Positions 33,876 to 41,964 of a DNA stretch of 49,405 bases are shown piece by piece (within the stretch, counting starts at the first letter, position 1; each line of letters opens with the position of its first letter). The stretch is from contig CAZZKE010000015.1 of assembly GCA_964655005.1 (NCBI GenBank), forward strand, positions 1 to 49,405, written 5' to 3'. This stretch comes from CAZZKE01 sp964655005. Lineage in GTDB: Bacteria > Pseudomonadota > Alphaproteobacteria > Rhodospirillales > JABHCV01. The position numbers were made by a program, and so were the translations under genes. Under the pieces are notes generated by a model that was not told the DNA's origin, did not search any database, and worked only from the letters and a program-made list of their open reading frames with translations.

Positions 33876-34514
33876 TTATTCCCCGCACATACCGGCGATA
33901 AAATCGTGAACGCCAATCTGGCGATTCAGCTTCAACCGTTCGGCGGTCAGGATCGCCCCGACCCGGGCAATACTCTCGTCGATATTGGCATTGATCACGA
34001 TGTAGTCATATTCCGGATAATGGCTCATCTCCGAACTCGCTTCCGCCATTCGTTTGCCGACCACTTCCTGACTATCCTGGGCACGGCTGTGCAAACGCCG
34101 TTCCAGTTCTTCCATGCTGGGCGGCAGGATAAAAATGCTGACCAGATCCTTCGCCGCATTTTCAGCCAATTGCTGGGTACCCTGCCAATCGACATCGAAC
34201 AGGACATCGCGACCGGATGCCAGGGCGGCTTCTACCGGACCTCTCGGAGTGCCATAGCAGTTTCCGAAAACACGGGCGTGTTCGAGCATTTTGCCGTCCC
34301 GGACCATGCCGTCGAAAGCTTCCTTATTAACAAAGAAATAGTCCTCGCCATCGACCTCGCCGGGGCGGCGCTGGCGGGTCGTCGCCGAAACGGACATGAC
34401 CAGATTGTCATCGCGATCCATCAGGGCACGGGAAATGGTTGACTTGCCGGCCCCGGAAGGCGACGACAGCACCAACATCAGGCCGCGACGGTTAAGGTTT
34501 TTGCTTACGGTCAT
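33876..34514 (-). CDS. gmk: Guanylate kinase
   Basis: Gmk phosphorylates GMP to GDP. The P-loop LVLSSPSGAGKSTISRAL lies near residue 14, SATTRQRRPGEVDGEDYFFV binds GMP, and FGNCYGTPRGPVEAAL, VLFDVDWQGTQQL and IFILPPSMEELERRLHSR follow. The start is set by the ATGA overlap with the yicC stop at 34511, giving 212 residues and the N-terminus MTVSKNLNRRGLML. The yicC-gmk pair is common, and co-transcription is expected. Confidence 0.96.
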   Translation of the reverse strand: MTVSKNLNRRGLMLVLSSPSGAGKSTISRALMDRDDNLVMSVSATTRQRRPGEVDGEDYFFVNKEAFDGMVRDGKMLEHARVFGNCYGTPRGPVEAALASGRDVLFDVDWQGTQQLAENAAKDLVSIFILPPSMEELERRLHSRAQDSQEVVGKRMAEASSEMSHYPEYDYIVINANIDESIARVGAILTAERLKLNRQIGVHDFIAGMCGE

Positions 34515-35401
34515 TCGATATTTTGCACCTGTTCCCGGAATTGTTCGATCAGCGCCTTCAGGTCGAGGCCGATACCGGTCATTTCCATATCGGAAGATTT
34601 CGAGCACAGGGTATTGGCCTCGCGGTTGAATTCCTGACACAGGAAATCCAGCTTCCGGCCAATCGCGGCATCGTCCGCAATTAACCCGCGGGCGGCGGCG
34701 ACATGGGCGATCAGTCGGTCCAGCTCCTCGGCGATATCCGCCTTGGTCATCAGCAAGGCGGCTTCCTGGGCCAGCCGTTCGGGCGGCAGTTCCGGCACGT
34801 CCGCCAACAGCGCCGTTAGCTGTTCTTTCAGTCGCCGCCGGATGGCCTCGGGCTGCAACGCGGCCAGCTTGCCGGCCCTGGCGCAGAGTTCCCCGATACC
34901 GTCGATCTGGCCATTCAAAACATTGGCCAGGCGCTCGCCTTCATCCCGTCGCATCGCCGCCAGCGCAACCAGGGCTTCGTCCAGCCCGGCCATAACGGCG
35001 CCTTCGAGTTCGGCCCGGCTATCATCGGACAGCACGTTGTCGCGGACTTCGATCACCCCCTTCAGGGCAAGCAGGCCATCCAGGCTGGCCGGGGCGGCGC
35101 CGGGAACCTTATCGGACAATTTGGGCAGCATCGCCACCAGTCCGTCAAGCACCTCTTCATTGATCCGGTAGGCGCCCGCCGTTTGTACCCAGGTGACGCC
35201 AAGGTTGACCGTGACATTGCCCCGCCTGAGCGACGCCTTGATCCGCTTGCGTATTTCCGGCTCCAGGTTCTCGAACCCGGACGGCAGGCGGCAACGCACG
35301 TCCAGCCCCTTGCCATTAACGCTGCGCGCCTCCCACACCCACGAGCAATGGTCGTCATAGCCCTCGGCTCTGGCGAAACCGGTCATCGAATAAATCGCCA
35401 A
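34511..35401 (-). CDS. yicC: YicC/YloC family endoribonuclease
   Basis: Members of this family have been described as endoribonucleases. The hallmark start YSMTGFARAEG, then WEARSVNGKGLDVRCRLPSGFENLEPEIRKRI, is followed by the DUF1732 C-terminal part (DIAEELDRLIAHV, GRKLDFLCQEFNREANTLCSKSSDMEMTGIGLDLKALIEQFREQVQNIE). Its length is 296, as usual. It heads a two-gene minus-strand operon with gmk. The gap of about 110 bases before the divergent SDR gene shows no striking motif. Confidence 0.93.
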   Translation of the reverse strand: MAIYSMTGFARAEGYDDHCSWVWEARSVNGKGLDVRCRLPSGFENLEPEIRKRIKASLRRGNVTVNLGVTWVQTAGAYRINEEVLDGLVAMLPKLSDKVPGAAPASLDGLLALKGVIEVRDNVLSDDSRAELEGAVMAGLDEALVALAAMRRDEGERLANVLNGQIDGIGELCARAGKLAALQPEAIRRRLKEQLTALLADVPELPPERLAQEAALLMTKADIAEELDRLIAHVAAARGLIADDAAIGRKLDFLCQEFNREANTLCSKSSDMEMTGIGLDLKALIEQFREQVQNIE

Positions 35402-35511
35402 GAATATCTCCCGCCATCTTTGTAATCTCGCAAACTTATAGCCGCCCGACGGCCCGGCAACAAGCGCCTATGCGGCTATCCATCGCCGCCGCCGCCGCCT
35501 ATAAAGGTTTC

Positions 35512-36255
35512 ATGAAAAACCCTAAATCAATCCTGATCACCGGCGCTTCCAGCGGCATCGGCGAGGCATTGGCCCTTGCATACGCCGGACCGGGGATGTT
35601 TTTGGCGCTTTCCGGACGCCATGACGACCGGTTGCAGGGGGTCGCCGGGAAATGCCGGGAACGCGGCGCCGATGTTGAGGCAAAGGCCGTCGATGTCACC
35701 GACCGGGACGCCATGCGGACCTGGATTGAAAGCACCGATGACGGCCATCCGCTCGATCTGGTAATCGCCAACGCCGGTATTGGCGGCGGCGCGGGCGAAG
35801 AAGCCACCCGCGATATTTTCGCCGTCAACATGGCCGGCGTTCTCAATACCATGTTTCCGGTGATCGAGCGGATGCGACGGCGGGGTCATGGACAATTCGG
35901 CCTGATGAGTTCGCTTTCCGGATACATCGGAATGCCGGGAGTCCCCGCCTACTCGGCCAGCAAGGCCATGGTCAAGGCCTTCGGCGAGGCCATGCACGGC
36001 CGCCTGAAACACCAGGGTATAGAAGTCTCGGTCATTTGCCCCGGTTTCGTCGAAAGCCGCCTGACCGCCCAAAACAAGTTCAGAATGCCGATGCTGATGA
36101 AACCGGACAAGGCCGCCCGCATTATCATGAAGGGGCTGGCCCGAAGCAAGATCATCATCGCCTTTCCCCTGCCGATTGCGACCATATTCCGGATTTTCAA
36201 ATTCCTTCCGGCGGGGCTGGCGAGCCGATTGCTAAGCCGGCTGCCAGGCAAATAG
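35512..36255 (+). CDS. Short-chain dehydrogenase/reductase
   Basis: This is a classical SDR oxidoreductase of unknown substrate. The NAD(P)-binding TGASSGIGEALA lies at the N-terminus. NAGIGGG, the Ser region GLMSSLSGYIGMPG and the catalytic YSASK follow; a C-terminal hydrophobic segment (FPLPIATIFRIFKFLPAGLASRLL) suggests membrane association. The ATG at 35512 has AAAGG just upstream and gives 247 residues, starting three residues before the usual first strand. It stands alone on the plus strand between yicC and mltG. Confidence 0.87.
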   Translation: MKNPKSILITGASSGIGEALALAYAGPGMFLALSGRHDDRLQGVAGKCRERGADVEAKAVDVTDRDAMRTWIESTDDGHPLDLVIANAGIGGGAGEEATRDIFAVNMAGVLNTMFPVIERMRRRGHGQFGLMSSLSGYIGMPGVPAYSASKAMVKAFGEAMHGRLKHQGIEVSVICPGFVESRLTAQNKFRMPMLMKPDKAARIIMKGLARSKIIIAFPLPIATIFRIFKFLPAGLASRLLSRLPGK

Positions 36256-36291
36256 GGCGCTACCGCTGGTAGTGGCGCTACCGCTGGGAAG
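36256..36291. repeat. Short tandem duplication at the 3' end of mltG
   Basis: An 18-base unit beginning GGCGCTACCGCTGG occurs twice back to back (36256-36273 and 36274-36291), with 14 leading bases identical. The second unit contains the mltG stop codon; the first fills the 22-base gap to the SDR stop. CTACC-GCT-GGTAG in the first unit could form a small hairpin. Confidence 0.7.
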
Positions 36292-37258
36292 CCCTGATCT
36301 TGCGCCATTTGGCGACGTTTCTATTGTGCTCTTTCAGGGTCCTGGCGAACAGGTGTCCACCGCCGCCGTCGGCGACGAAGTACAGGTCCGTGGTTTTTTC
36401 AGGATTCAGTACGGCGGCGATAGCGGCGACGCCGGGATTGGCGATAGGAGCCGGCGGCAGGCCATATATCCGGTATGTATTATAGGGCGTTTGCCGTTTC
36501 AGATCGGCCCGGCTCAGGGGCCGGCCCAGGGGTCCCGCGCCAGCCGTCAGGCCGTAGGCAACGGTCGGGTCCGATTGCAACCGCATGTTGTTGTTCAGGC
36601 GGTTGATAAAAACGCCGGCGATGTGGGGTCGCTCGGCAGCCAGCGCCGTTTCTTTTTCAACTATAGAGGCCAGCACCAGGGCTTCGGCGGGTGTATCAAA
36701 AGGCAGGTCCGGCGCCCGGGATGCCCATAATTTTGCGACTAGTTCGGTCATCGAAGCGGCCATCCGCCCGGCCATTTTATCGCGGCTGTCGCCATAGGAA
36801 AAATGATACGTTTCCGGCAACAGATCTCCCTCTCCGTAAGGAGTAACGATATCCCCTTCGAGACCGTCCGTCGCCGACAGTTGTCGCAGCACCTGTCTGG
36901 TGGTCAGGCCCTCGGCGATAGTCAGGCGGCGAACCACGGTTTTGCCGCCGCTCAGGATGGCGGCGGCCTGTTGCGGGCTCAGGCGGGCCGGGAAAACATA
37001 TTCCCCGGCCCGCAGCTTTTTATCCGACCCGCTCAACCGCACGCCGAGGCGAAAAATCAGCGCGTCGCTGACGATCCCGGCGCTAACCAACGCATTGGCG
37101 ATGCCCTCGACCCCCCGGCCCCGGGGAATGATAACCGTACTTTCGGCCGCAGCCGGACCGGGTTTCACGTATTGCCCATAGCCCCAGGCGAAAACCCCGG
37201 CGCCCAGCAGGCCAAGCAGGAAAGAAAGGACAATCAGGCGGTAAATAAAGCGACCCAT
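36278..37258 (-). CDS. mltG: Endolytic murein transglycosylase MltG
   Basis: MltG cleaves nascent peptidoglycan strands and is thought to set glycan length. An N-terminal transmembrane helix (about 7-26) is followed by a LysM-like region (VIIPRGRGVEGIANALVSAGIVSD) and the YceG catalytic domain. GEGDLLPETYHFSYGD, LASIVEKETALAAERPHIAGVFINRL (catalytic Glu in VEKET), LQSDPTVAYGL and YNTYRIYGLPPAPIANPG are visible, ending with LYFVADGGGGHLFARTLKEHN. Its length is 326. It follows fabF after 14 bases, as in many alphaproteobacteria. Confidence 0.95.
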   Translation of the reverse strand: MGRFIYRLIVLSFLLGLLGAGVFAWGYGQYVKPGPAAAESTVIIPRGRGVEGIANALVSAGIVSDALIFRLGVRLSGSDKKLRAGEYVFPARLSPQQAAAILSGGKTVVRRLTIAEGLTTRQVLRQLSATDGLEGDIVTPYGEGDLLPETYHFSYGDSRDKMAGRMAASMTELVAKLWASRAPDLPFDTPAEALVLASIVEKETALAAERPHIAGVFINRLNNNMRLQSDPTVAYGLTAGAGPLGRPLSRADLKRQTPYNTYRIYGLPPAPIANPGVAAIAAVLNPEKTTDLYFVADGGGGHLFARTLKEHNRNVAKWRKIRASQR

Positions 37259-37272
37259 GCCGCCGTCTCCGG

Positions 37273-38538
37273 CTAGCCGTATTGTTTAAAAATAAGCGTC
37301 GCGTTGGTGCCGCCGAATCCGAAGGAATTAGTCAACACGGCGCGAACCGGGCGTTCCTTGGCCTGATGGGGGACCAGATCGATATCGCAACCTTCGTCCG
37401 GGTTGTCGAGGTTGAGCGTCGGCGGCACGACGCCGTTATTCATGGCCAGGATCGAAAAGATCGATTCCACCGCGCCGGCGGCCCCCAGCAAATGGCCAAT
37501 GGCCGATTTGGTCGACGACATCGACAGCGAATTGACGGCCGCGCCGAAGGCCCGCTTGACCGCCGCTAGTTCGATCACGTCGGCCATGGTCGAGGTGCCG
37601 TGGGCGTTAACGTAATCGATGTCTTCGGGATTCATCCCGGCCCGCTTCAGGGCCGCTATCATGCAGCGATAGGCGCCATTGCCGTCGGGCGTAGGGGCCG
37701 TAATGTGATAGGCGTCGCCGGTCAGTCCGTAGCCGACTATTTCGCCGTAAATTTTAGCCCCGCGCTTCTTCGCGTGTTCCAGTTCTTCGAGCACCACGAC
37801 ACCCGCGCCCTCGCCCATGACGAATCCGTCCCGGTCCCGGTCCCATGGTCTGGAGGCCTTTTCCGGAGTATCGTTGAATTTGGTTGATAATGCCTTGGAT
37901 TGCGAGAAACCGGCCATGCCGACCCGGCAACAGGCGGCTTCGGCGCCACCGGCCACCATCACGTCGGCATCTTCCCACATGATCAGGCGGGCCGCATCGC
38001 CGATAGCGTGGGCGCCGGTCGAACACGCCGTAACCACCGCATGATTGGGACCCTTGAAGCCGTATCTCATGGAAACATGGCCGGAAATCAGGTTAATCAG
38101 GCTGGCCGGTATAAAGAACGGCGACAGTCGCCGGACCCCGCCGCCGGATTCGCAATCGACGGTCAGTGCGCCACGGGAAATTTCGGGCAGCCCGCCAATG
38201 CCCGAACCGATCAGCACACCGGTGCGGAATTGATCCTCTTCATGTTCCGCCTGCCAGCCGGAATCGGCAACCGCTTCCTGGGCCGCGGCCAGACCATAGA
38301 CAATAAAATCATCGACCCGGCGTCGCTCTTTCGGGCTCAGAACATCATCGACGTTGAAATTTCCATCGCCCGGTCCAAGCGGTATTTGCCCGGCCACCTT
38401 GGCCGGAATATCCGACACGTCAAACGATTCGATTGCGCCAATGCCGGACTGGGCATTAATCAGGCGACGCCAACTCTCGTCAACTCCGTTGGCAAGGGGG
38501 GTAACCAGACCCAGACCGGTAACAACCACACGTCTCAT
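37273..38538 (-). CDS. fabF: Beta-ketoacyl-ACP synthase II
   Basis: FabF extends fatty acyl chains by condensing acyl-ACP with malonyl-ACP. RRVVVTGLGLVTPLANG starts the protein. The nucleophile lies in VVTACSTGAHAIGDA, and the two catalytic histidines in VNAHGTST and SAIGHLLGAAG. The C-terminus has NSFGFGGTNATLIF. The chosen ATG at 38538 gives 421 residues; 38550 is an in-frame alternative adding four residues. The gene lies 38 bases after acpP. Confidence 0.96.
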   Translation of the reverse strand: MRRVVVTGLGLVTPLANGVDESWRRLINAQSGIGAIESFDVSDIPAKVAGQIPLGPGDGNFNVDDVLSPKERRRVDDFIVYGLAAAQEAVADSGWQAEHEEDQFRTGVLIGSGIGGLPEISRGALTVDCESGGGVRRLSPFFIPASLINLISGHVSMRYGFKGPNHAVVTACSTGAHAIGDAARLIMWEDADVMVAGGAEAACCRVGMAGFSQSKALSTKFNDTPEKASRPWDRDRDGFVMGEGAGVVVLEELEHAKKRGAKIYGEIVGYGLTGDAYHITAPTPDGNGAYRCMIAALKRAGMNPEDIDYVNAHGTSTMADVIELAAVKRAFGAAVNSLSMSSTKSAIGHLLGAAGAVESIFSILAMNNGVVPPTLNLDNPDEGCDIDLVPHQAKERPVRAVLTNSFGFGGTNATLIFKQYG

Positions 38539-38576
38539 GGGATTCCGCATTCAGATCAGGACAGCAATCTTGAGTA

Positions 38577-38810
38577 TCAGGCGTTGGCGCTGATGAAATC
38601 AATGGCGTCCTTGATTGTCAGGATTTTTTCCGCCGCGTCGTCGGGAATTTCCACGCCGAATTCTTCCTCGAAAGCCATCACCAGTTCTACGGTGTCCAGG
38701 CTGTCGGCGCCCAGGTCGTCTATAAAGCTGGCGTTTTCGGTGACTTTCGCCTCGTCAACACCAAGATGTTCAAGAACGATCTTTTTCACGCGATCGGCAA
38801 CATCACTCAT
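38577..38810 (-). CDS. acpP: Acyl carrier protein
   Basis: AcpP carries growing acyl chains on a 4'-phosphopantetheine arm. The 77-residue acidic protein has the DSLDTVELVMAFEEEFG motif, with Ser of DSLD as the attachment site. The start is supported by AAGGAA a few bases upstream. A 131-base gap from fabG suggests a separate promoter, as expected for this abundant protein, but no clear hexamers were fixed. Confidence 0.97.
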   Translation of the reverse strand: MSDVADRVKKIVLEHLGVDEAKVTENASFIDDLGADSLDTVELVMAFEEEFGVEIPDDAAEKILTIKDAIDFISANA

Positions 38811-38941
38811 GTCAATTTCCTTAAAATCTATGTTGGTCTAGAGCAGTACATTAGCGATTTACCGGCCAGGGCTGGGTGATATGCGCCTGGGCGGCAAAAG
38901 GTTTCGTTACCTATCACACTTTTTTTGGCCTGACTAGAACT

Positions 38942-39679
38942 TCAAATCATCGCCATGCCGCCATTAACATGCAGGGTTTGCCCGGTAACATAGGCGGCCT
39001 CGTCGCTGGCCAGGTAGACGACGCCGGCGGCAATATCCCCGGGTTGTCCCAGGTGGCCGTTCGGGATGGCCGCCAGCAGGGCCTGTTTCCTGTCATCGCC
39101 CAGAACATCGGTCATCGGCGTTTCGATAAATCCCGGCGCCAGACAGTTGACCGTTACCCCGCGACTGGCGATTTCCTGGGCCAGCGATTTCGACATGCCG
39201 ATCAACCCGGCCTTGGACGCCGCGTAGTTGGCCTGACCGGCATTGCCGGTCACCCCGACGATAGAGGTAATCGAAACGATTCGCCCCCAGCGGCCCTTCA
39301 TCATTCCCTTCAGGCAGGCCCGCGACAACCGGAAGGCGGCGGTAAGATTCACATCCAGCACTTCTTGCCAGTCGTCGTCTTTCATCCGAAGGGCCAGGGT
39401 GTCGCGGGTCAGGCCGGCGTTGTTGACCAGAATATCAATCCCGCCCATGGCCGCGATGGCATCCCTGACCAGACCAGCGGGTCCGTCGGCGGCGGCCAGA
39501 TCGCACGGTGTAACATGCGCCCGTTCGCCAAGTTCCGCCCTGGTATTTTCCAACGCTTCCAGGCGGGTGCCCGACAGCGCCACTTCGGCGCCCTGACCGT
39601 GCAAGGCGGCGGCGATGGCCCCGCCAATGCCGCCCGAGGCACCGGTCACCAGCGCCCGTTTACCGGTCAGATCAAACAT
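38942..39679 (-). CDS. fabG: 3-oxoacyl-ACP reductase
   Basis: FabG reduces 3-ketoacyl-ACP with NADPH. TGASGGIGGAIAAALH binds NADPH, NNAGLTRDTLALRMKDDDW is a FabG-specific stretch, and IVSITSIVGVTGNAGQANYAASKAGLIGMSKSLA carries the Ser-Tyr-Lys triad. The C-terminus VTGQTLHVNGGMAMI is typical. Its length is 245. Its start overlaps the fabD end by eight bases. Confidence 0.97.
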   Translation of the reverse strand: MFDLTGKRALVTGASGGIGGAIAAALHGQGAEVALSGTRLEALENTRAELGERAHVTPCDLAAADGPAGLVRDAIAAMGGIDILVNNAGLTRDTLALRMKDDDWQEVLDVNLTAAFRLSRACLKGMMKGRWGRIVSITSIVGVTGNAGQANYAASKAGLIGMSKSLAQEIASRGVTVNCLAPGFIETPMTDVLGDDRKQALLAAIPNGHLGQPGDIAAGVVYLASDEAAYVTGQTLHVNGGMAMI

Positions 39680-40634
39680 TTTCGGCGTCCTCCAGGAATG
39701 CGGTAATATCTTCCGGCGTGCCTATGCTAAGCGCCGGCAAATCGCGATCGATACGCCGAGTCAGGCCGGACAGCACCTTGCCCGCACCGACTTCGACAAG
39801 CTTGCCGATGCCTTCGCCTTTCATATACAGGACACTTTCACGCCAGCGCACCATGCCGGTGACCTGTTCCACCAGCAGCCGCCTTATTTCCGGGGCATTG
39901 ACCACCGGTCCGGCGGTAATGTTGGCGACCAGCGGCACTTTTGGCGATTCCATGCGCACGATGGCCAAGGCATCGGCCATGATTTCGGCGGCCGGAGCCA
40001 TCAAGGCGCAATGAAAAGGGGCGCTTACGGGCAACAGTATGCAACGTTTGGCGCCGTGTTCCCTGGCGATATCGACGGCCCGCCCGATGGCCTCCCTGGC
40101 GCCGCTGATTACCACCTGACCCGGCGCATTATCGTTGGCCGTCGTGCAAATTTCACCTTCGGCGGCTTCATCGGCGACGATCCTGGCGGTATCCATATCA
40201 AGGCCCAGCAGCGCCGCCATGGCCCCGTCGCCGACCGGCACGGCCCGTTGCATGGCCTGGCCCCGGGTCTTCAGCAACCGGGCGCCATCGGCCAGGCCGA
40301 ATGTTCCCGCCGCCACCAGCGCCGAATACTCGCCCAGCGAATGGCCGGCGACAAAAGCGGCGCGTTCGAGCGCGTCGAAACCGTTTTCCGCCAGCACCCG
40401 AAGCACCGCGATGCTAACCGCCATCAGCGCCGGTTGGGCGTTTTCGGTCAGTGTCAGGGTGTCTTCCGGGCCTTCGAACATCAACTGCGACAGGTTCTGG
40501 CCCAGCGCCTCATCCACTTCGGCGAAGACCTGCGCTGCGGCGCCATATGTCTCAGCCAGCCGACGCCCCATACCGACAGACTGAGAACCTTGCCCCGGAA
40601 AAACTATGGCGAGCGGATTCGGATTTAGCGCCAT
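39672..40634 (-). CDS. fabD: Malonyl-CoA:ACP transacylase
   Basis: FabD loads malonyl groups onto ACP. IVFPGQGSQSVGMG begins the fold, AGHSLGEYSALVAAG contains the nucleophilic Ser, and the catalytic His lies in VSAPFHCALMAPA. ALLGL and the C-terminal VLSGLTRRID fit the family. Its length is 320. It heads the fabD-fabG-acpP-fabF-mltG series on the minus strand. The 94-base gap before it holds no obvious feature. Confidence 0.96.
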   Translation of the reverse strand: MALNPNPLAIVFPGQGSQSVGMGRRLAETYGAAAQVFAEVDEALGQNLSQLMFEGPEDTLTLTENAQPALMAVSIAVLRVLAENGFDALERAAFVAGHSLGEYSALVAAGTFGLADGARLLKTRGQAMQRAVPVGDGAMAALLGLDMDTARIVADEAAEGEICTTANDNAPGQVVISGAREAIGRAVDIAREHGAKRCILLPVSAPFHCALMAPAAEIMADALAIVRMESPKVPLVANITAGPVVNAPEIRRLLVEQVTGMVRWRESVLYMKGEGIGKLVEVGAGKVLSGLTRRIDRDLPALSIGTPEDITAFLEDAENV

Positions 40635-40728
40635 CGGAAGGATTGTCCCGTCATTGTTGTGGCCGAGAGGCGGCGAGTCATAACGGCTTTAAAAGGCATG
40701 TCAAGAAAACCCCGACCGCCCGCCGCAA

Positions 40729-40977
40729 TTATTTGCCGCGAAAGGCCCGCCAGGCCTTTATCACCAGCCACACCGGCACCACCACGATGGCGCCGATCAG
40801 GATATATTCAACGGCCCATTCCATAATGCCGGCGATGGCGTCAAAAATTTCAAGGGCAGTACTGCCCAGCCCCTTCAGCAGATTGCGCGGGCTGACCGAA
40901 AAAGCCGACAGCAACAGCCCCAGCAACAACGAGCCGATAACCAGCCTGGTGAGTGTGGAGATAATATTTTTGTTCAT
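40729..40977 (-). CDS. Small membrane protein, DUF6460-like
   Basis: An 82-residue protein with two hydrophobic segments (about 8-26 and 53-75) and a connecting amphipathic region (SPRNLLKGLGSTALEIFDAIAGIMEWAVEYILIGAIVVVPVWLVIKAWRA). The arrangement resembles small alphaproteobacterial proteins I know as DUF6460; this is recognition by pattern, not a search. It lies between fabD and the divergent rpsF leader. No function is known. Confidence 0.75.
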   Translation of the reverse strand: MNKNIISTLTRLVIGSLLLGLLLSAFSVSPRNLLKGLGSTALEIFDAIAGIMEWAVEYILIGAIVVVPVWLVIKAWRAFRGK

Positions 40978-41080
40978 GCCGACTTATACAAAATTCAGGC
41001 CCCGAGTAAAACCTCGCGTTATGCCGGGAAGCGCAGGTAGAATCCTGATGAGGCTATAATCCGTGTCCTTGGTATTATCC

Positions 41081-41108
41081 TTGCGCAGCGATCCTTTTCA
41101 TGTATATT
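41081..41108 (+). promoter_or_regulatory. Candidate promoter of the rpsF operon
   Basis: TTGCGC (41081-41086), a 16-base spacer and TATATT (41103-41108) predict a start near 41115 and a leader of about 93 bases before the rpsF TTG. Another TATAAT lies further upstream at 41055-41060. Confidence 0.45.
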
Positions 41109-41129
41109 GCGCGACTTCTTAAACTCCTT

Positions 41130-41149
41130 GCCGGACCATGTGGTTCGGC
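41130..41149 (+). promoter_or_regulatory. Hairpin in the rpsF leader
   Basis: GCCGGACC pairs with GGTTCGGC around an ATGT loop (8 pairs, one G-T wobble). It lies inside the predicted 5' leader of rpsF-rpsR. S6:S18 complexes bind their own leader in many bacteria, so autogenous control is a reasonable idea. I could not confirm the known binding motif by eye. Confidence 0.4.
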
Positions 41150-41207
41150 TATGCCCTGACCGGGTTGGCCGGAACGGGATGAGAAAAGCCAGAGGGAGAC
41201 ACTTGTA

Positions 41208-41642
41208 TTGGCTTATTACGAAAGCGTGTTTATCGCACGTCAGGATGTATCTGCGGCCCAGGTCGAAGAACTTACCGAGGCCTTCGGCAAAATCATCACC
41301 GATGAAGGCGGCAAGGTCGCCCAGGTCGAGAGCTGGGGTCTTCGCAGCCTCGCCTATCGAATCAAGAAGAACCGCAAGGGGCATTACGTTATGCTGCACC
41401 TTGACGCCCCCGCCGCCGCCATTCACGAAATGGAACGGCAGATGGGCATTAACGAAAATGTTCTTCGCCAGTTGACTATCAAAATCGACGAATTACCCGA
41501 AGGCCCGTCGGTAATGATGCGCGCCAACACCCGCGATGATCGCCCCCGCCGTCCTTTCGGCGGTGACAACCGGCCCCGCCCGGCCCCTGCCGCCGTGGCC
41601 CCTAAAGCCAAGGTAGAAGAAAAAGCAGGAGAAAGCGCATGA
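41208..41642 (+). CDS. rpsF: 30S ribosomal protein S6
   Basis: S6 binds 16S rRNA with S18 on the 30S platform. The N-terminus AYYESVFIARQDVSAAQVEELTEAFGKII and the segment VESWGLRSLAYRIKKNRKGHYVMLHLDAP are typical. A basic, proline- and alanine-rich tail extends it to 144 residues, common in alphaproteobacteria. The start is TTG with GGGAG 9 bases upstream, chosen because it places the conserved AYYE directly after the initiator. It overlaps rpsR (ATGA). Confidence 0.96.
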   Translation: MAYYESVFIARQDVSAAQVEELTEAFGKIITDEGGKVAQVESWGLRSLAYRIKKNRKGHYVMLHLDAPAAAIHEMERQMGINENVLRQLTIKIDELPEGPSVMMRANTRDDRPRRPFGGDNRPRPAPAAVAPKAKVEEKAGESA

Positions 41643-41896
41643 GCGAGCCCACAACCGCAAGGCCCGCCGGCGGTCGACGCCCCTTTTTCAGGCGACGCAA
41701 GAGCTGCCCCTTCAAGGGCGCCAAGGCTCCTAAAATCGATTACAAGGATACCCGCCTGTTGCAGCGTTACACGTCTGAACGCGGCAAGATCGTGCCCAGC
41801 CGCATAACTTCGGTTTCCGCAAAGAACCAGCGGGCGCTGGCCAAGGCGATCAAGCGGGCGCGATTCCTGGCTTTGATTCCCTACGTCGTCAAGTAG
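41639..41896 (+). CDS. rpsR: 30S ribosomal protein S18
   Basis: S18 partners S6 in the 30S platform. The core PFFRRRKSCPFKGAKAPKIDYKDTRLLQRYTSERGKIVPSRITSVSAKNQRALAKAIKRARFLALIPYV is unmistakable. Its length is 85. AGGAG precedes the ATG, which overlaps the rpsF stop. Confidence 0.97.
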   Translation: MSEPTTARPAGGRRPFFRRRKSCPFKGAKAPKIDYKDTRLLQRYTSERGKIVPSRITSVSAKNQRALAKAIKRARFLALIPYVVK

Positions 41897-41964
41897 GGCT
41901 GTTTATTTTCGGGGAACGGGTCGGCGATGTCCTGTTTTCCCCAAAAGCCGTCGAGGAGAGGCAT

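Noticed and set aside
41069..41077. TTGGTATTA also found in the terminal repeat
   Set aside because: Nine bases are too few, and the flanking sequence does not match the repeat.
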